Assembly: GCA_026645635.1 (NCBI GenBank)
Contig: JAPKMV010000152.1
Location: 1 to 7,404 of the forward strand
From: Caldilineaceae bacterium
GTDB taxonomy: Bacteria; Chloroflexota; Anaerolineae; Caldilineales; Caldilineaceae
DNA: 7,404 nt
Reading direction: 5' to 3'
The position numbers and the translations under genes are program-made. This document shows, piece after piece, positions 1-7,274 of the stretch. The first letter of the stretch is position 1; every line of letters starts with the position of its first letter. The notes beneath the pieces were generated by a model that saw nothing but the letters and a program-made list of their open reading frames with translations, made no database searches and was not told the origin of the DNA.

Positions 1-858
1 GGCAACGGCGGTGCTCTCCGGCTCGAAGAGCAGGAGGATCTGGCTGCTGCTGCGCACGATGGTCTGATGCGCTGCCGTGCTGCCGTTCGCCACATCCAGG
101 ATCACGAAATCGGCCATCTGGTTGAGCCGGGCCAGTGCGGCGCCGATCAGATTCTCCGGCAGCTCGGCAAACTCCTCGACGCGCTGCGGGCCAAAGATCA
201 CCCGCAGGTTGAAAGGGGTGGTGGCCATCAGCCCCGTCAGGAATGGCGCCGTGATCGAGGCCGGCTCGCTGCTCAGGAGCGCCGCCAGGGTGCGTTCGGG
301 CCGCATCTTCAACTGGGCCGAAAAGGTGCCGTAGTCGCCGCGCATTTCGACGGCGACTGTGCTCTTGTTGGCGCGCATCAACACGGTGGCGATATTGAGC
401 GCCGTTGTGGTCGCGCCGACGCCCCCCTTGGCGCCCCACACGGCGACGATCTTGCCCGCTTTGGGGGCCGAGCTTTCGCGCAGCATCCGGTTGCGGCGCA
501 GCAGGCCGCTGACGCGCGCCGCCAGTTCGCGCAGGTCGATGGGCTTGGTGACATACTCGTCGGCGCCGGCCTGGATGCCCGACACTTTGTCGTCGACGTC
601 GGAGAGACCGCTGAGAATGATGATCGGCAGGGTCGCCGTCTCCGGCTGGGCGCGCAGGGCATGGCAGACCTCGAAGCCGGTCATCTCCGGCATCATCACA
701 TCCAGGATGGCCATGTCCGGCTGTTCCTGGTTCGTCATGTCGAGTGCAGCCCGGCCATTGCGGGCAATGATCAATTCGTAGCCTTCGTTGCGGAGGGTGA
801 TCGTCAACAGCCGGATGATGGTCTCATCGTCGTCTGCCACCAAAATGCGCGCAGCCAT
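1..858 (-). CDS. Response-regulator receiver fused to CpaE/TadZ-like MinD/ParA-family ATPase (3' end beyond window)
   Basis: Reading from ATG at 858 to the left edge gives 286 codons with no stop, so the C-terminus (about 100 or more residues for this family) is missing. Residues 1-120 are a full CheY-like receiver: acidic pocket D9/D10/D11, phospho-acceptor D53 in ILDVMMP, S83 and K105 in VTKP. Residues 136-286 are a MinD/ParA-type ATPase: Walker A-like KGGVGATT at 144-151 keeps the first (signature) Lys but has Ala149 in place of the second, as in many CpaE/TadZ proteins. A Walker B-like VILDV has D255. CpaE/TadZ proteins localise Tad/Flp pilus assembly at the inner membrane; a role here is inferred from the domain order only. 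The start is supported by AAGGA at 868-872. It is separated from the upstream operon by 285 bases containing a repeat, so it is probably transcribed independently. It could also be a more general receiver-ParA regulator. Confidence 0.88.
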   Translation of the reverse strand, partial: MAARILVADDDETIIRLLTITLRNEGYELIIARNGRAALDMTNQEQPDMAILDVMMPEMTGFEVCHALRAQPETATLPIIILSGLSDVDDKVSGIQAGADEYVTKPIDLRELAARVSGLLRRNRMLRESSAPKAGKIVAVWGAKGGVGATTTALNIATVLMRANKSTVAVEMRGDYGTFSAQLKMRPERTLAALLSSEPASITAPFLTGLMATTPFNLRVIFGPQRVEEFAELPENLIGAALARLNQMADFVILDVANGSTAAHQTIVRSSSQILLLFEPESTAVA

Positions 859-921
859 GGATGATTTCCTTTTCTAGATGGATGGTGCAGTCACAGAAAG
901 GGGGCATCCAAACCATCTCCT

Positions 922-927
922 ATCATA
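922..927 (-). promoter_or_regulatory. Possible -10 element for the receiver-ATPase gene
   Basis: On the minus strand these bases read TATGAT, one mismatch from the sigma-70 -10 consensus, in a locally AT-richer stretch. It lies 64 bases upstream of the ATG at 858 and would give a leader of roughly 55 bases. The region 16-18 bases further upstream (ATCAAA-like) is a poor -35, so the call is weak. An independent promoter is plausible because the upstream gene ends at 1144, beyond a repeat element. Confidence 0.3.
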
Positions 928-996
928 CAACAGACGGCGCCATTTTTGATAGGCAGGGCGGGGCGCAAAGAAAATTCTCTGCGGCACTTCTCCGAA

Positions 997-1140
997 ACTG
1001 TTTGAAAAGATCTCTTTGAAGCAGAGACGCGGAGGAGCAGAGGTTCGCAAGGGAGAAACAGAAAAGTTCTACAGATGTATTCTCTGCGTTTCTCTGCATC
1101 TCTGCGCCTCCGCGTCAAAGTGGATGGCCGTACAAACAGT
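997..1140. repeat. MITE-like imperfect inverted-repeat element with CGCAGAGA/ACGCGGAGG motifs
   Basis: The outer arms are a perfect 8-base inverted pair, ACTGTTTG at 997-1004 and CAAACAGT at 1133-1140. The inner arms are 1014-1043 and 1092-1120; both carry CTTTGA, then ACGCGGAGG, then GCAGAG. The left arm has about 7 extra bases after CTTTGA, which look like a local duplication of GCAGAGAC. The middle (about 1044-1091) is unpaired and AT-richer. Direct reiteration of CTCTGCGTTT/CTCTGCATC is visible at 1082-1105. The element begins 3 bases past the stop codon of the exonuclease fusion. It encodes no transposase, and the 75-codon reading frame across it (1118-891) is low-complexity repeat translation. 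Related GCAGAGACGC-type intergenic repeats are, from general experience, common in Chloroflexota and cyanobacteria. It may fold as a large hairpin in RNA from either strand; no T-run follows it, so it is not a standard intrinsic terminator. Confidence 0.65.
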
Positions 1141-1143
1141 CTC

Positions 1144-3384
1144 TCAATATTTTAGCCGCGCAAAGTAGGTCCGTTCCGCGGCGGTGCGCGCCTGGCGCAG
1201 CGTCACAATGCCCTGCTGCTCCAGCAGCGGAATCATGCGCAAGAAGACCTCGCCCGTCATGATGGCATCGCCCAGCGCCGTGTGCCGCCCGGCCGCGGTC
1301 ACGCCCAGCCGCATGGCGATCCCTTCCAGGCTGTGGTTGCTCTCCTCCGGGTGAATCACCGCCGACAGGAGCAGCGTATCGAGCACCGGGTTGGCGAAAA
1401 CCACCTCCGTCACATCCTCTTGCACCTGGAACATGCGCAGGTCGAAGGCCAGATTGTGCCCCACCAGCACCGTCTCCTCGGCAAACTTGTGGAAACGGGG
1501 CAGCACCACCTCAATCCCCGGCTGCCCGCGCACCATGGCGTCGCTGATGCCGTGGACATTGATCGCTACCTCCGGGATGGGCCGCCGCGGGTCGACAAGC
1601 TGCTCGAAGACCTCCTGGCGCAACATGCGGCCGTTGACGATGCGCAGCGCGCCGATGGACACGATGGCGTCCATCTCCGGGGACAGCCCGGTCGTCTCCG
1701 TGTCGAAGACCGTGCAGACCAGCTCGCGCAGGGGCCGCTCATCCAGTTCGGGACGCTGTCCGGGCTGGTGGAACAGGTCGAAATCGTAGTATTCGGGCCG
1801 GCTGCCCAGGCGTGGGCCAGGCGCCGCAGGCACTGCCGCCGCGCGCGCGTCGGTTCTTCCCGCGCGCGGCAGCAGCAGGCGGAAATAGGCGACCTCCTGG
1901 CCGCCGTTACGCTGAAACCAGACCTCACCGCCGTGGCGTTCGGCCACCTCGGCCAGAGTCAGCACGCCGTCGGTTGCATCCACCACGTAGGCGCGCGCTT
2001 TCCAGCGCTGCCACGCCTCGTCTTCGCCGGGCGCATGCCAGACGATGTCCAGCGCGGCGAAAGCAGGGCGATTGGCCTGAGGCAAAGGGCGATTCACCGC
2101 CTCCAAATCCTCAAGGCCGGGCGCTCGCTCCGCCGGTTCATACGCGGCCAGGCGCAGGGTGAGCGCGGCGATGCCAAAGTCGGCGGCCAGGGCTGCCGCC
2201 AGATGAGAGACGCCTTGCAGCAGGGTGTAGCTGTCCACCTTGAGCCAGAGCGCGTCGTCGCTGGCGTCGCTCTGCACGGTGACGCTGTGGCGCCGCTCCA
2301 GATGGCGGCCGATCGACCAGAGCAGATCGCTGCCGTGCATCTCTTCCAACCGCCACTGGGCGCGCAGGTCGCTGTCGTAGGCGCGCAGCGTGTCGTTGAG
2401 GTTGTTGCTCAGCGCAGTGACCTCATCGCGGATGACGCGCTGCAGGCGGCTCTGCTGCGTGGCGGTGAGCATCGGGAACTGTTCCAGCGTCTCGATGGCG
2501 GCGCGCATCGACGCCACCGATGCACGCAATCGTTCGCTCAACGTCTGCAAGAGCACATCGCGGCGGCGGCTGCGTTCGATCCCCTCGCTGATGTCCTGCA
2601 AGGTGAGCACGTAACCGCGCAGCGCGCCTGCCGCGCCGGCAAAGGGCGCCAGACGCAGCCGCAGCAGCCGGCCGTTGCTGGCGGTCGCAACCAGGCTGGT
2701 CGTGGCCATCTGCTCGCCGCCGCCAGGCGCGCTCTCGTTGACATCGTCGGTCGCACTGCGGGCGCGCACCTGATCCAGCGCATGGATCAGCGCATCGCGG
2801 TCGAGCACGCCGAAAACCGAGCGCCCCAGCCCGACATACCCGGTTTGGGCATCGGCGCGGTGCGCCTCGGCGCGGCTGTCGAGCAGCGCCCGCGCTCCGC
2901 GGTTGTAGAGCAGAATCTGGCCGTCCAGGTTGCAGACCAGCACGCCGTCGGTCAATTCGGCCATGAGCGCGGCAAGGAGGTTGCGTTCTTCCTCCAGGTC
3001 GCTGCGCGCCTGCTGAATCGCGACGGTGCGCGCCTGCTGCAGCTCCTGAAGCTGGGCGCCCAGCGCGTTGATCACCTCGGCCAGGGCGGCCACGTCCGGG
3101 TGGCCGCCACCACGCGCGCGGTAGTCCGGGTTGGCGGCCAGGATGATGCGCCCGGCGTCGGCCAGGTCGCGCACCTGCACCACGAAGCCCCGCATCAGCC
3201 GGTGCACCGACCAGAGGCCGGCAATGGCGACGCCACCCATCACCGCGGCGGCCAGCCAGAAAAGGGCGCCTGCGCCGGCAGCGTCGATGGCCATCCCGGC
3301 CAGCAACCAGCCGACAGCCAGCCCCAGCAGCAGCGCCGCGCCGCCGGTGAGCAGGAGAAGGCGACTAACCTGGGCGCGCGTCAT
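1144..3384 (-). CDS. Membrane-anchored PAS/pseudo-histidine-kinase protein fused to DEDDh (DnaQ-like) 3'-5' exonuclease
   Basis: 746 aa. Two membrane helices (about 10-30 and 40-60) are followed by a HAMP-like stretch (61-110), a coiled coil (about 108-140), a PAS-like domain (about 137-265), a DHp-like helical region (266-335) and a CA-like ATPase fold (about 345-508). After a Pro/Ala-rich linker comes an exonuclease domain (about 551-720). The exonuclease is intact: D561 and E563 in FDTETTGL, H643/N644 and D648 in GHNLAFD, H701 and D706 in HTALGD. These are the five acidic/His residues of DEDDh enzymes, which remove 3' nucleotides using two metals. The kinase part looks dead: the H-box position reads SERLRAS with E284 where His is expected, the N-box Asn positions are H394 and A398, and no DxGxG or GLGL is seen, although the closing HGGEVWF and FRLLLP are kinase-like. 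The ATG at 3384 lies inside the end of the receiver gene (20-base overlap), with only a weak CGGA-type ribosome site, so translational coupling is likely. The substrate is unknown: DNA, RNA or a small nucleotide. Confidence 0.9.
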   Translation of the reverse strand: MTRAQVSRLLLLTGGAALLLGLAVGWLLAGMAIDAAGAGALFWLAAAVMGGVAIAGLWSVHRLMRGFVVQVRDLADAGRIILAANPDYRARGGGHPDVAALAEVINALGAQLQELQQARTVAIQQARSDLEEERNLLAALMAELTDGVLVCNLDGQILLYNRGARALLDSRAEAHRADAQTGYVGLGRSVFGVLDRDALIHALDQVRARSATDDVNESAPGGGEQMATTSLVATASNGRLLRLRLAPFAGAAGALRGYVLTLQDISEGIERSRRRDVLLQTLSERLRASVASMRAAIETLEQFPMLTATQQSRLQRVIRDEVTALSNNLNDTLRAYDSDLRAQWRLEEMHGSDLLWSIGRHLERRHSVTVQSDASDDALWLKVDSYTLLQGVSHLAAALAADFGIAALTLRLAAYEPAERAPGLEDLEAVNRPLPQANRPAFAALDIVWHAPGEDEAWQRWKARAYVVDATDGVLTLAEVAERHGGEVWFQRNGGQEVAYFRLLLPRAGRTDARAAAVPAAPGPRLGSRPEYYDFDLFHQPGQRPELDERPLRELVCTVFDTETTGLSPEMDAIVSIGALRIVNGRMLRQEVFEQLVDPRRPIPEVAINVHGISDAMVRGQPGIEVVLPRFHKFAEETVLVGHNLAFDLRMFQVQEDVTEVVFANPVLDTLLLSAVIHPEESNHSLEGIAMRLGVTAAGRHTALGDAIMTGEVFLRMIPLLEQQGIVTLRQARTAAERTYFARLKY

Positions 3385-3760
3385 GGTTTTGTCCGGTGTT
3401 CAGACAACGGCGCACTTCGGCCAGAAGGTCGCGGGTGGAAAAAGGCTTGGTGACGTAGGCGTTGGCGCCCAGCGCAAGACCTTTCGCCACCTCCACATCG
3501 CGCCCCTTGGCCGTGAGCATGATGATGGCGATCTGCTGCCAGGTCGCATTTTGGCGCACCCGCTGCAAGATGTCGAAGCCGTTGATGCCGGGCAGCATGA
3601 CATCCAGCAGCACGACATCGGGTTGGAAGGTGCGGATCTGCGCCAGCGCCTCCTCGCCGGAACGGGCCACGGCGACTGCGTAGCCGGCCTGGTCCATCAG
3701 GAATTCCAGCGAGATCACGATATTCGGTTCGTCGTCCACAATCAGGACTTTGTGTGTCAT
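3365..3760 (-). CDS. Stand-alone CheY-like response-regulator receiver
   Basis: 131 aa, a single receiver domain with no output domain. The key residues are all present: D9/D10 in LIVDDE, phospho-acceptor D53 in LLDVMLP, T83 in IIMLT and K105 in VTKPF. The ATG at 3760 is chosen over the in-frame TTG at 3775 because GGAG at 3770-3773 then sits 9 bases upstream; the longer version would place this site inside the coding sequence. The gene follows the symporter-kinase after 91 bases, and its last 20 bases overlap the start of the exonuclease fusion. The likely phospho-donor is the adjacent kinase. With no DNA-binding domain it must act by protein contact, and the overlapping downstream gene is the obvious candidate target. 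It could instead serve as a phosphate shuttle or sink for another system. Confidence 0.92.
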   Translation of the reverse strand: MTHKVLIVDDEPNIVISLEFLMDQAGYAVAVARSGEEALAQIRTFQPDVVLLDVMLPGINGFDILQRVRQNATWQQIAIIMLTAKGRDVEVAKGLALGANAYVTKPFSTRDLLAEVRRCLNTGQNHDARPG

Positions 3761-3769
3761 GCCGCGTTT

Positions 3770-3773
3770 CTCC
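3770..3773 (-). promoter_or_regulatory. Ribosome binding site that fixes the receiver start
   Basis: The minus strand reads GGAG within TTGGAGAAA, 9 bases before the ATG at 3760. The same TTG could be read as an in-frame start (3775), but that would leave the Shine-Dalgarno-like bases inside the gene, so the ATG is preferred. Confidence 0.6.
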
Positions 3774-3783
3774 AACTACTTTC

Positions 3784-3849
3784 GTGACAGGCGCTGGGTG
3801 ACAGATGAACTATGCTTCAAACGGACATAGGGTGCGGTCTCTGTCACCC
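3784..3849. repeat. Nested inverted repeat with three GTGACAG copies between symporter-kinase and receiver genes
   Basis: GGGTGACAGA at 3796-3805 and TCTGTCACCC at 3840-3849 form a perfect 10-base inverted repeat with a 34-base interior. Inside it CTATG (3810-3814) and CATAG (3826-3830) form a second 5-base pair around an 11-base loop. A third GTGACAG lies at 3784-3790 in direct orientation, 15 bases from the copy at 3799-3805. The outer arm begins 2 bases after the TAA of the symporter-kinase gene (3852-3854). In RNA it would fold into an internal-loop hairpin within the 91-base gap. It lacks a U-tract on either strand, so a processing or stability hairpin, an attenuator-like element or a protein-binding operator are all possible. 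Confidence 0.55.
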
Positions 3850-3851
3850 TC

Positions 3852-6632
3852 TTACCCCATCCCCTCATCACTCCCCACGCTGCGCGCCGGCTCCAAGGGC
3901 AGGGTAAACAAAAACGTTGCGCCTGCGCCGACTTCGCTCTCGACCCACAACCGGCCGCCGAAATGGCCGATGATCTGCGCGCTGATGGGCAGGCCGAGGC
4001 CGGTGCCCTTGGGCTTGCCCTGGCGCTGATCGCCCGCCTGGCGGAATTTTTGGAAGATCACGGCCTGTTCGTCAGGGCTGATGCCCGGGCCGTTGTCGAT
4101 CACAGCCATCTGCAGCCAGCCGCCGGCATGGTGGGCGCGGATCTGCACCGCACCGACATCGGCCGGCGCAAACTTGCTGGCATTGGAGAGCAGGTTGATC
4201 AGCACCTGCATCACCCGGTCGCGATCCACCCACACGGCCGGCAGCCCCGCGCCGACAGCCACCGTCACCTGAATGTTCTTTTCGGCGAAGAGGCCACTGG
4301 TGGCCACCAGCGCGTCGTCGATCAATTCGCCGATGTGCACAGCGGTCGTGTGCCATTCGGCCGCGCCCGACTCCAGCTTGGCCAGGTCGAGCACCTGGTT
4401 GATCAGCCGCGTCAGCCGTTCGCTCTCCTTGAGGATGATCTCCAGGAAATTGGTGCGCCGCGCCGCGTCCAGGTCAGGATTGTCGTAGAGAATCTCGGAG
4501 AAGGCGCGGATCGACGTCAGCGGCGTGCGCAGCTCGTGGGTGACGGTGGAGATGAAATCGTCCTTGAGCCGGTCGAGTTCCTGCAAGCGCTCGTTGGCGG
4601 CGCGCAACTCCGCCGACGCCGCCTCCAGTTGCAGCGACTTCTGCTCAAGCTGATGGGTGCGCTCTTCCAACTGCTGGCTGTAGGCGAGCACCTGTGAGGT
4701 CTCGTCGAGCAGACGCAGCATTTCATCCATAGTCAGCGGATCTTCCTGCACCACCGAGGCAGTCGCCACCCGCGCCGACGCCGTGCCGATGACGCCGGCC
4801 AGTTGATTCTCCGCGTACTGCACCAGGTCGGCGTCGGCGATGGTCAACGTCTGCCAGTCCACCCCGCGCTGGCGCGCATAGGTGCTGAGCAGACGCTCGG
4901 TGCGCGCCGCGCCCAGGAAGCGCTCCAACAGCGAACGCAGATCGTCCAGGGGGGCGGCGCCGCGCCAGAAGAGCAGCGGCTCCCCTGCGCCGGTGTGCTG
5001 GAATGCGTCCACGAAGCGCGACGCCTGGCTGTGCTCGATGGCGCTGGGCTGGCGCAGCAGCGAGACGACCACATAGAGCAGCGTATTGACCAACAGGCTC
5101 CAGAAGAGGGCGTGGGTGATCGGGTCCAGATCGGTGAGGCCGAAGAGCGCATAGGGGCGCAGCCAGCCGATACCCCAGGGACCATCGACCACGAAGCTGT
5201 CCGGCGCGCCGCCGATCACGTGCAGCGACGGCAGCGAGAGCGTGTAGCCCCACGTGAGGAAACCGGCGATCAGCCCGGCCAGCGCGCCGGCGCGGGTGCC
5301 GCCTTTCCAGTAGATGCCGCCCAGCACTGCGGGCGCAAACTGGGCGACCGCGGCAAAGGAGATCAGGCCAATCGACACCAGAGGCGCGCTGCCGCCGGTG
5401 AGCCGGAAATAGAGATAGCCAAGCAGGATGATGGCGGCGATGGCGATGCGGCGAATGGCCAGCAGCAGCCCACCCACATCGCGGCGTTCGGGCGAGCGCA
5501 CCAGCCCCGCGCGCAGCAGCAGCGGCATCAGCAGGTCGTTGGAAACCATTGTGCTCAGCGCCACCGTGTCCACGATCACCATGCTGGTGGCGGCAGACAG
5601 CCCGCCGATGAAGACGATCAGCGCCAGCACCTGCTGCTGGCCGTGCATGGGCAGCGCCAACACGAACATGTCGGCGTCCACCGCGCCGTCGGGAAAGAGC
5701 AGCAGCCCGGCCAGGGCAATCGGCAGCACGAAGAGGTTGATGGCAAAGAGATAGAGAGGGAAGAGCCAGCTTGCCTTGGCCACGTGGCGCTCATCCATGT
5801 TCTCCAACACCGACATCTGAAACTGGCGCGGCAGAAACAAGATCGCCATCATCGAGAGCAGCGTCAGCGTCGTCCATTCGCCAAACTCGATGGTCGTGGG
5901 GTTGAAGGTGAAGAGCCGCGCCAGGTCGGGTCGCGCGGCCGCCTGTTCATAGAGCAAGTCGGCGCCGTTGAAAAGGCCAAAGGCGACATAGACGCCCACC
6001 AGTGTAAACGCTGCCAGCTTGATGATCGACTCGAAGGAAATCGCGGCCACCAGCCCCTCGTGGTGTTCGGTCACGTCCAGGTGGCGCGTGCCAAAGAGGA
6101 TGGCAAAGAGCACCATCGCCAGCGAGACGTAGAAGGCCGTGTCCAGCACGCCGGCGCTGCCTGCACTGCGCGCCGAGGTGATGTCCGGGTAGTTCCAGAG
6201 CAGCGTGAAACTGCTGGAGACGGCGTCGAGCTGCAGCGCGATGTAGGGAACGATGCCGATCACGGCGATCAGCGTCACCAGGCTGCCGAGGAGCGTGCTC
6301 TTGCCGTAGCGCGACGCGACAAAGTCGGCGATGGTGGTGATGCGGTTGGTCTTGCTGATGCGCACCATCTTGCGCAGGACAAACCAGCCAAGCACGGCCA
6401 TCAACGTGGGGCCAAGATAGATCGGCAGGAAGCCCACGCCGGTGGCCGCCGCCCGCCCGACGCTGCCGTAGTAGGTCCAGGCCGTGCAGTAGACGCCCAT
6501 CGAGAGCGCGTAGACATAGGGGCTGGCGATGATGCTCTGGCCGCGGTCGGCGCGCTTGTCGCCAAATCGGGCGATGGCAAAGAGCACGCCGATGTAGGCC
6601 AGCGACACCAGGATGATCGCGCCTGCAAACAT
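3852..6632 (-). CDS. Sodium/solute symporter-histidine kinase sensor (CrbS/CbrA/MxtR-like, SSS-STAC-HisKA-HATPase)
   Basis: 926 aa. Residues 1-526 form about 13 membrane helices of the SSS (SLC5) family, including the conserved GGLSAATSMV...ALSTMVSNDL segment at 343-367. Residues about 530-645 match a STAC-type linker (SLLERFLG, then AENQLAGVIGTASARV). A coiled coil (about 645-690) leads directly into HisKA with phospho-acceptor H699 in HELRTP, without a PAS domain. The HATPase domain has its N-box at 813-818 (NLLSNA), G1 at 846-850 (DNGPG), F-box at 860-865 and G2 at 876-881 (GTGLGL). All catalytic boxes are intact, so it should be an active inner-membrane kinase. Relatives sense or transport small carbon compounds: CrbS and MxtR are tied to acetate use, CbrA to histidine and carbon/nitrogen balance. 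The substrate here is not readable from sequence. The gene starts 7 bases after the 63-aa gene with no strong ribosome site, indicating coupling. No receiver is attached; the partner is probably the separate receiver downstream. Confidence 0.95.
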   Translation of the reverse strand: MFAGAIILVSLAYIGVLFAIARFGDKRADRGQSIIASPYVYALSMGVYCTAWTYYGSVGRAAATGVGFLPIYLGPTLMAVLGWFVLRKMVRISKTNRITTIADFVASRYGKSTLLGSLVTLIAVIGIVPYIALQLDAVSSSFTLLWNYPDITSARSAGSAGVLDTAFYVSLAMVLFAILFGTRHLDVTEHHEGLVAAISFESIIKLAAFTLVGVYVAFGLFNGADLLYEQAAARPDLARLFTFNPTTIEFGEWTTLTLLSMMAILFLPRQFQMSVLENMDERHVAKASWLFPLYLFAINLFVLPIALAGLLLFPDGAVDADMFVLALPMHGQQQVLALIVFIGGLSAATSMVIVDTVALSTMVSNDLLMPLLLRAGLVRSPERRDVGGLLLAIRRIAIAAIILLGYLYFRLTGGSAPLVSIGLISFAAVAQFAPAVLGGIYWKGGTRAGALAGLIAGFLTWGYTLSLPSLHVIGGAPDSFVVDGPWGIGWLRPYALFGLTDLDPITHALFWSLLVNTLLYVVVSLLRQPSAIEHSQASRFVDAFQHTGAGEPLLFWRGAAPLDDLRSLLERFLGAARTERLLSTYARQRGVDWQTLTIADADLVQYAENQLAGVIGTASARVATASVVQEDPLTMDEMLRLLDETSQVLAYSQQLEERTHQLEQKSLQLEAASAELRAANERLQELDRLKDDFISTVTHELRTPLTSIRAFSEILYDNPDLDAARRTNFLEIILKESERLTRLINQVLDLAKLESGAAEWHTTAVHIGELIDDALVATSGLFAEKNIQVTVAVGAGLPAVWVDRDRVMQVLINLLSNASKFAPADVGAVQIRAHHAGGWLQMAVIDNGPGISPDEQAVIFQKFRQAGDQRQGKPKGTGLGLPISAQIIGHFGGRLWVESEVGAGATFLFTLPLEPARSVGSDEGMG

Positions 6633-6639
6633 GTTCGCG

Positions 6640-6831
6640 CTACCGTTCGATGGCCAGCGCCGTCAGCACGATGACGGCCAACCACGCCAGAAAGACATAC
6701 AGAACGAGCAGCGGCACGCCCAAGACCAGGTCGCCGTGGTTGAAGATCTGGAGCATGGGATAGGTCAGCAGGATGCAGCCGAGGGCGAAAATCGCCAGCA
6801 GCCGCTGACCGCGTTTGTCGCCTTTGATCAT
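6640..6831 (-). CDS. Small two-helix membrane protein, putative accessory subunit of the symporter-kinase
   Basis: 63 aa. A basic N-terminus (KGDKRGQR) is followed by two hydrophobic helices (about 11-30 and 35-60) separated by a short FNHGD turn. The stop codon is 7 bases before the symporter-kinase ATG, and the start has a near-perfect AGGAGG at 6837-6842, 5 bases upstream. Small two-helix proteins encoded directly before SSS transporters (for example DUF4212 or DUF3311 proteins) are a common pattern and act as small subunits. This protein is shorter than DUF4212 members, and I do not recognise its exact family. Position and topology suggest that it assembles with the transporter domain; this is inference. 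Confidence 0.82.
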   Translation of the reverse strand: MIKGDKRGQRLLAIFALGCILLTYPMLQIFNHGDLVLGVPLLVLYVFLAWLAVIVLTALAIER

Positions 6832-6853
6832 GGTTGCCTCCTTTTGCCTATCC

Positions 6854-7234
6854 TCACGCAGGGCCGAAGCCGCCGCCGACGAGCAAGCCGGCGCCCCAGC
6901 CGTAGAGCGCCGCCAGGCCCGCGCTCACCAGGGCGACCTGCCACGCGCCGCTGCCCGCGGCGATCAGCAGGCCGTAGAGCAGCCCCACGGCCAGCGCGCC
7001 CGCGGCGAAAATCTGGCCGCCACGGGCCGCGCCGCCCCGATACGCGGCCAACGCGCCCACCGGGATCCAGAGCACCGTGGCGGGCAGCGCCCACTGGCGC
7101 ATCGCTTCATAGACGGACGGCGGCGCCTCGGGCACGAAGATCGTCGTCAGGAACGGGAGCAGCGATGTCCCAAAGCTGAAGCCGGCCAGCCAGCCGATGA
7201 GGCCGCCAAAGAAAATGCGGTTGACTTTGTTCAA
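6854..7234 (-). CDS. Glycine/alanine-rich multi-helix membrane protein of unknown family
   Basis: 126 aa starting at TTG (7234); no usable ATG lies upstream, and the only internal Met (residue 45) would remove the first helix region. About four hydrophobic stretches are visible (roughly 7-34, 49-66, 74-94 and 98-120), rich in small residues (GLIGWLAGFSFG near the N-terminus, GWGAGLLVGGGFG near the C-terminus), as in tightly packed helix bundles. No cysteine, histidine cluster or catalytic motif is visible. It sits 22 bases upstream of the 63-aa gene and two genes upstream of the symporter-kinase, on the same strand, so co-transcription is likely. I do not recognise a family; a membrane partner of the sensor is possible but unproven. 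Confidence 0.72.
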   Translation of the reverse strand: MNKVNRIFFGGLIGWLAGFSFGTSLLPFLTTIFVPEAPPSVYEAMRQWALPATVLWIPVGALAAYRGGAARGGQIFAAGALAVGLLYGLLIAAGSGAWQVALVSAGLAALYGWGAGLLVGGGFGPA

Positions 7235-7243
7235 TGCCGGATG

Positions 7244-7248
7244 CTCCC
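7244..7248 (-). promoter_or_regulatory. Ribosome binding site supporting the TTG start at 7234
   Basis: The minus strand reads GGGAG (within AAAGGGAG) with 9 bases before the TTG at 7234. This is the same spacing as for the receiver gene and is the main reason for accepting the TTG start of the 126-aa protein. Confidence 0.55.
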
Positions 7249-7274
7249 TTTCGGTGTATGACGGGTCATGGGTA

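Noticed and set aside
67..864. 265-codon plus-strand frame at the left edge
   Set aside because: It is the complement of the receiver-ATPase gene, whose catalytic residues are all readable on the minus strand.
891..1118. 75-codon minus-strand frame in the gap between the two large genes
   Set aside because: It is a translation of the GCAGAGACGC-type inverted repeat, with arginine-rich low-complexity residues and no ribosome site; the DNA symmetry explains it better than a protein.
997..1140. Inverted repeat as an intrinsic terminator of the operon
   Set aside because: The arms are imperfect with a long unpaired middle, and no T-run follows on either strand.
1282..3453. 723-codon plus-strand frame opposite the exonuclease fusion
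   Set aside because: It is antisense to a gene with clear domains and motifs, is rich in His/Gln/Arg/Gly as expected for a GC-rich shadow frame, and shows no recognisable fold.
3761..3775. Longer receiver beginning at TTG 3775
   Set aside because: It would place the GGAG ribosome site inside the coding sequence, and the added residues (MEKRG) are not part of the receiver fold.
4803..6674. 623-codon plus-strand frame opposite the symporter-kinase
   Set aside because: It is antisense to a well-supported SSS-kinase, with a charged His/Gln/Arg-rich composition typical of reading the complement of membrane helices.
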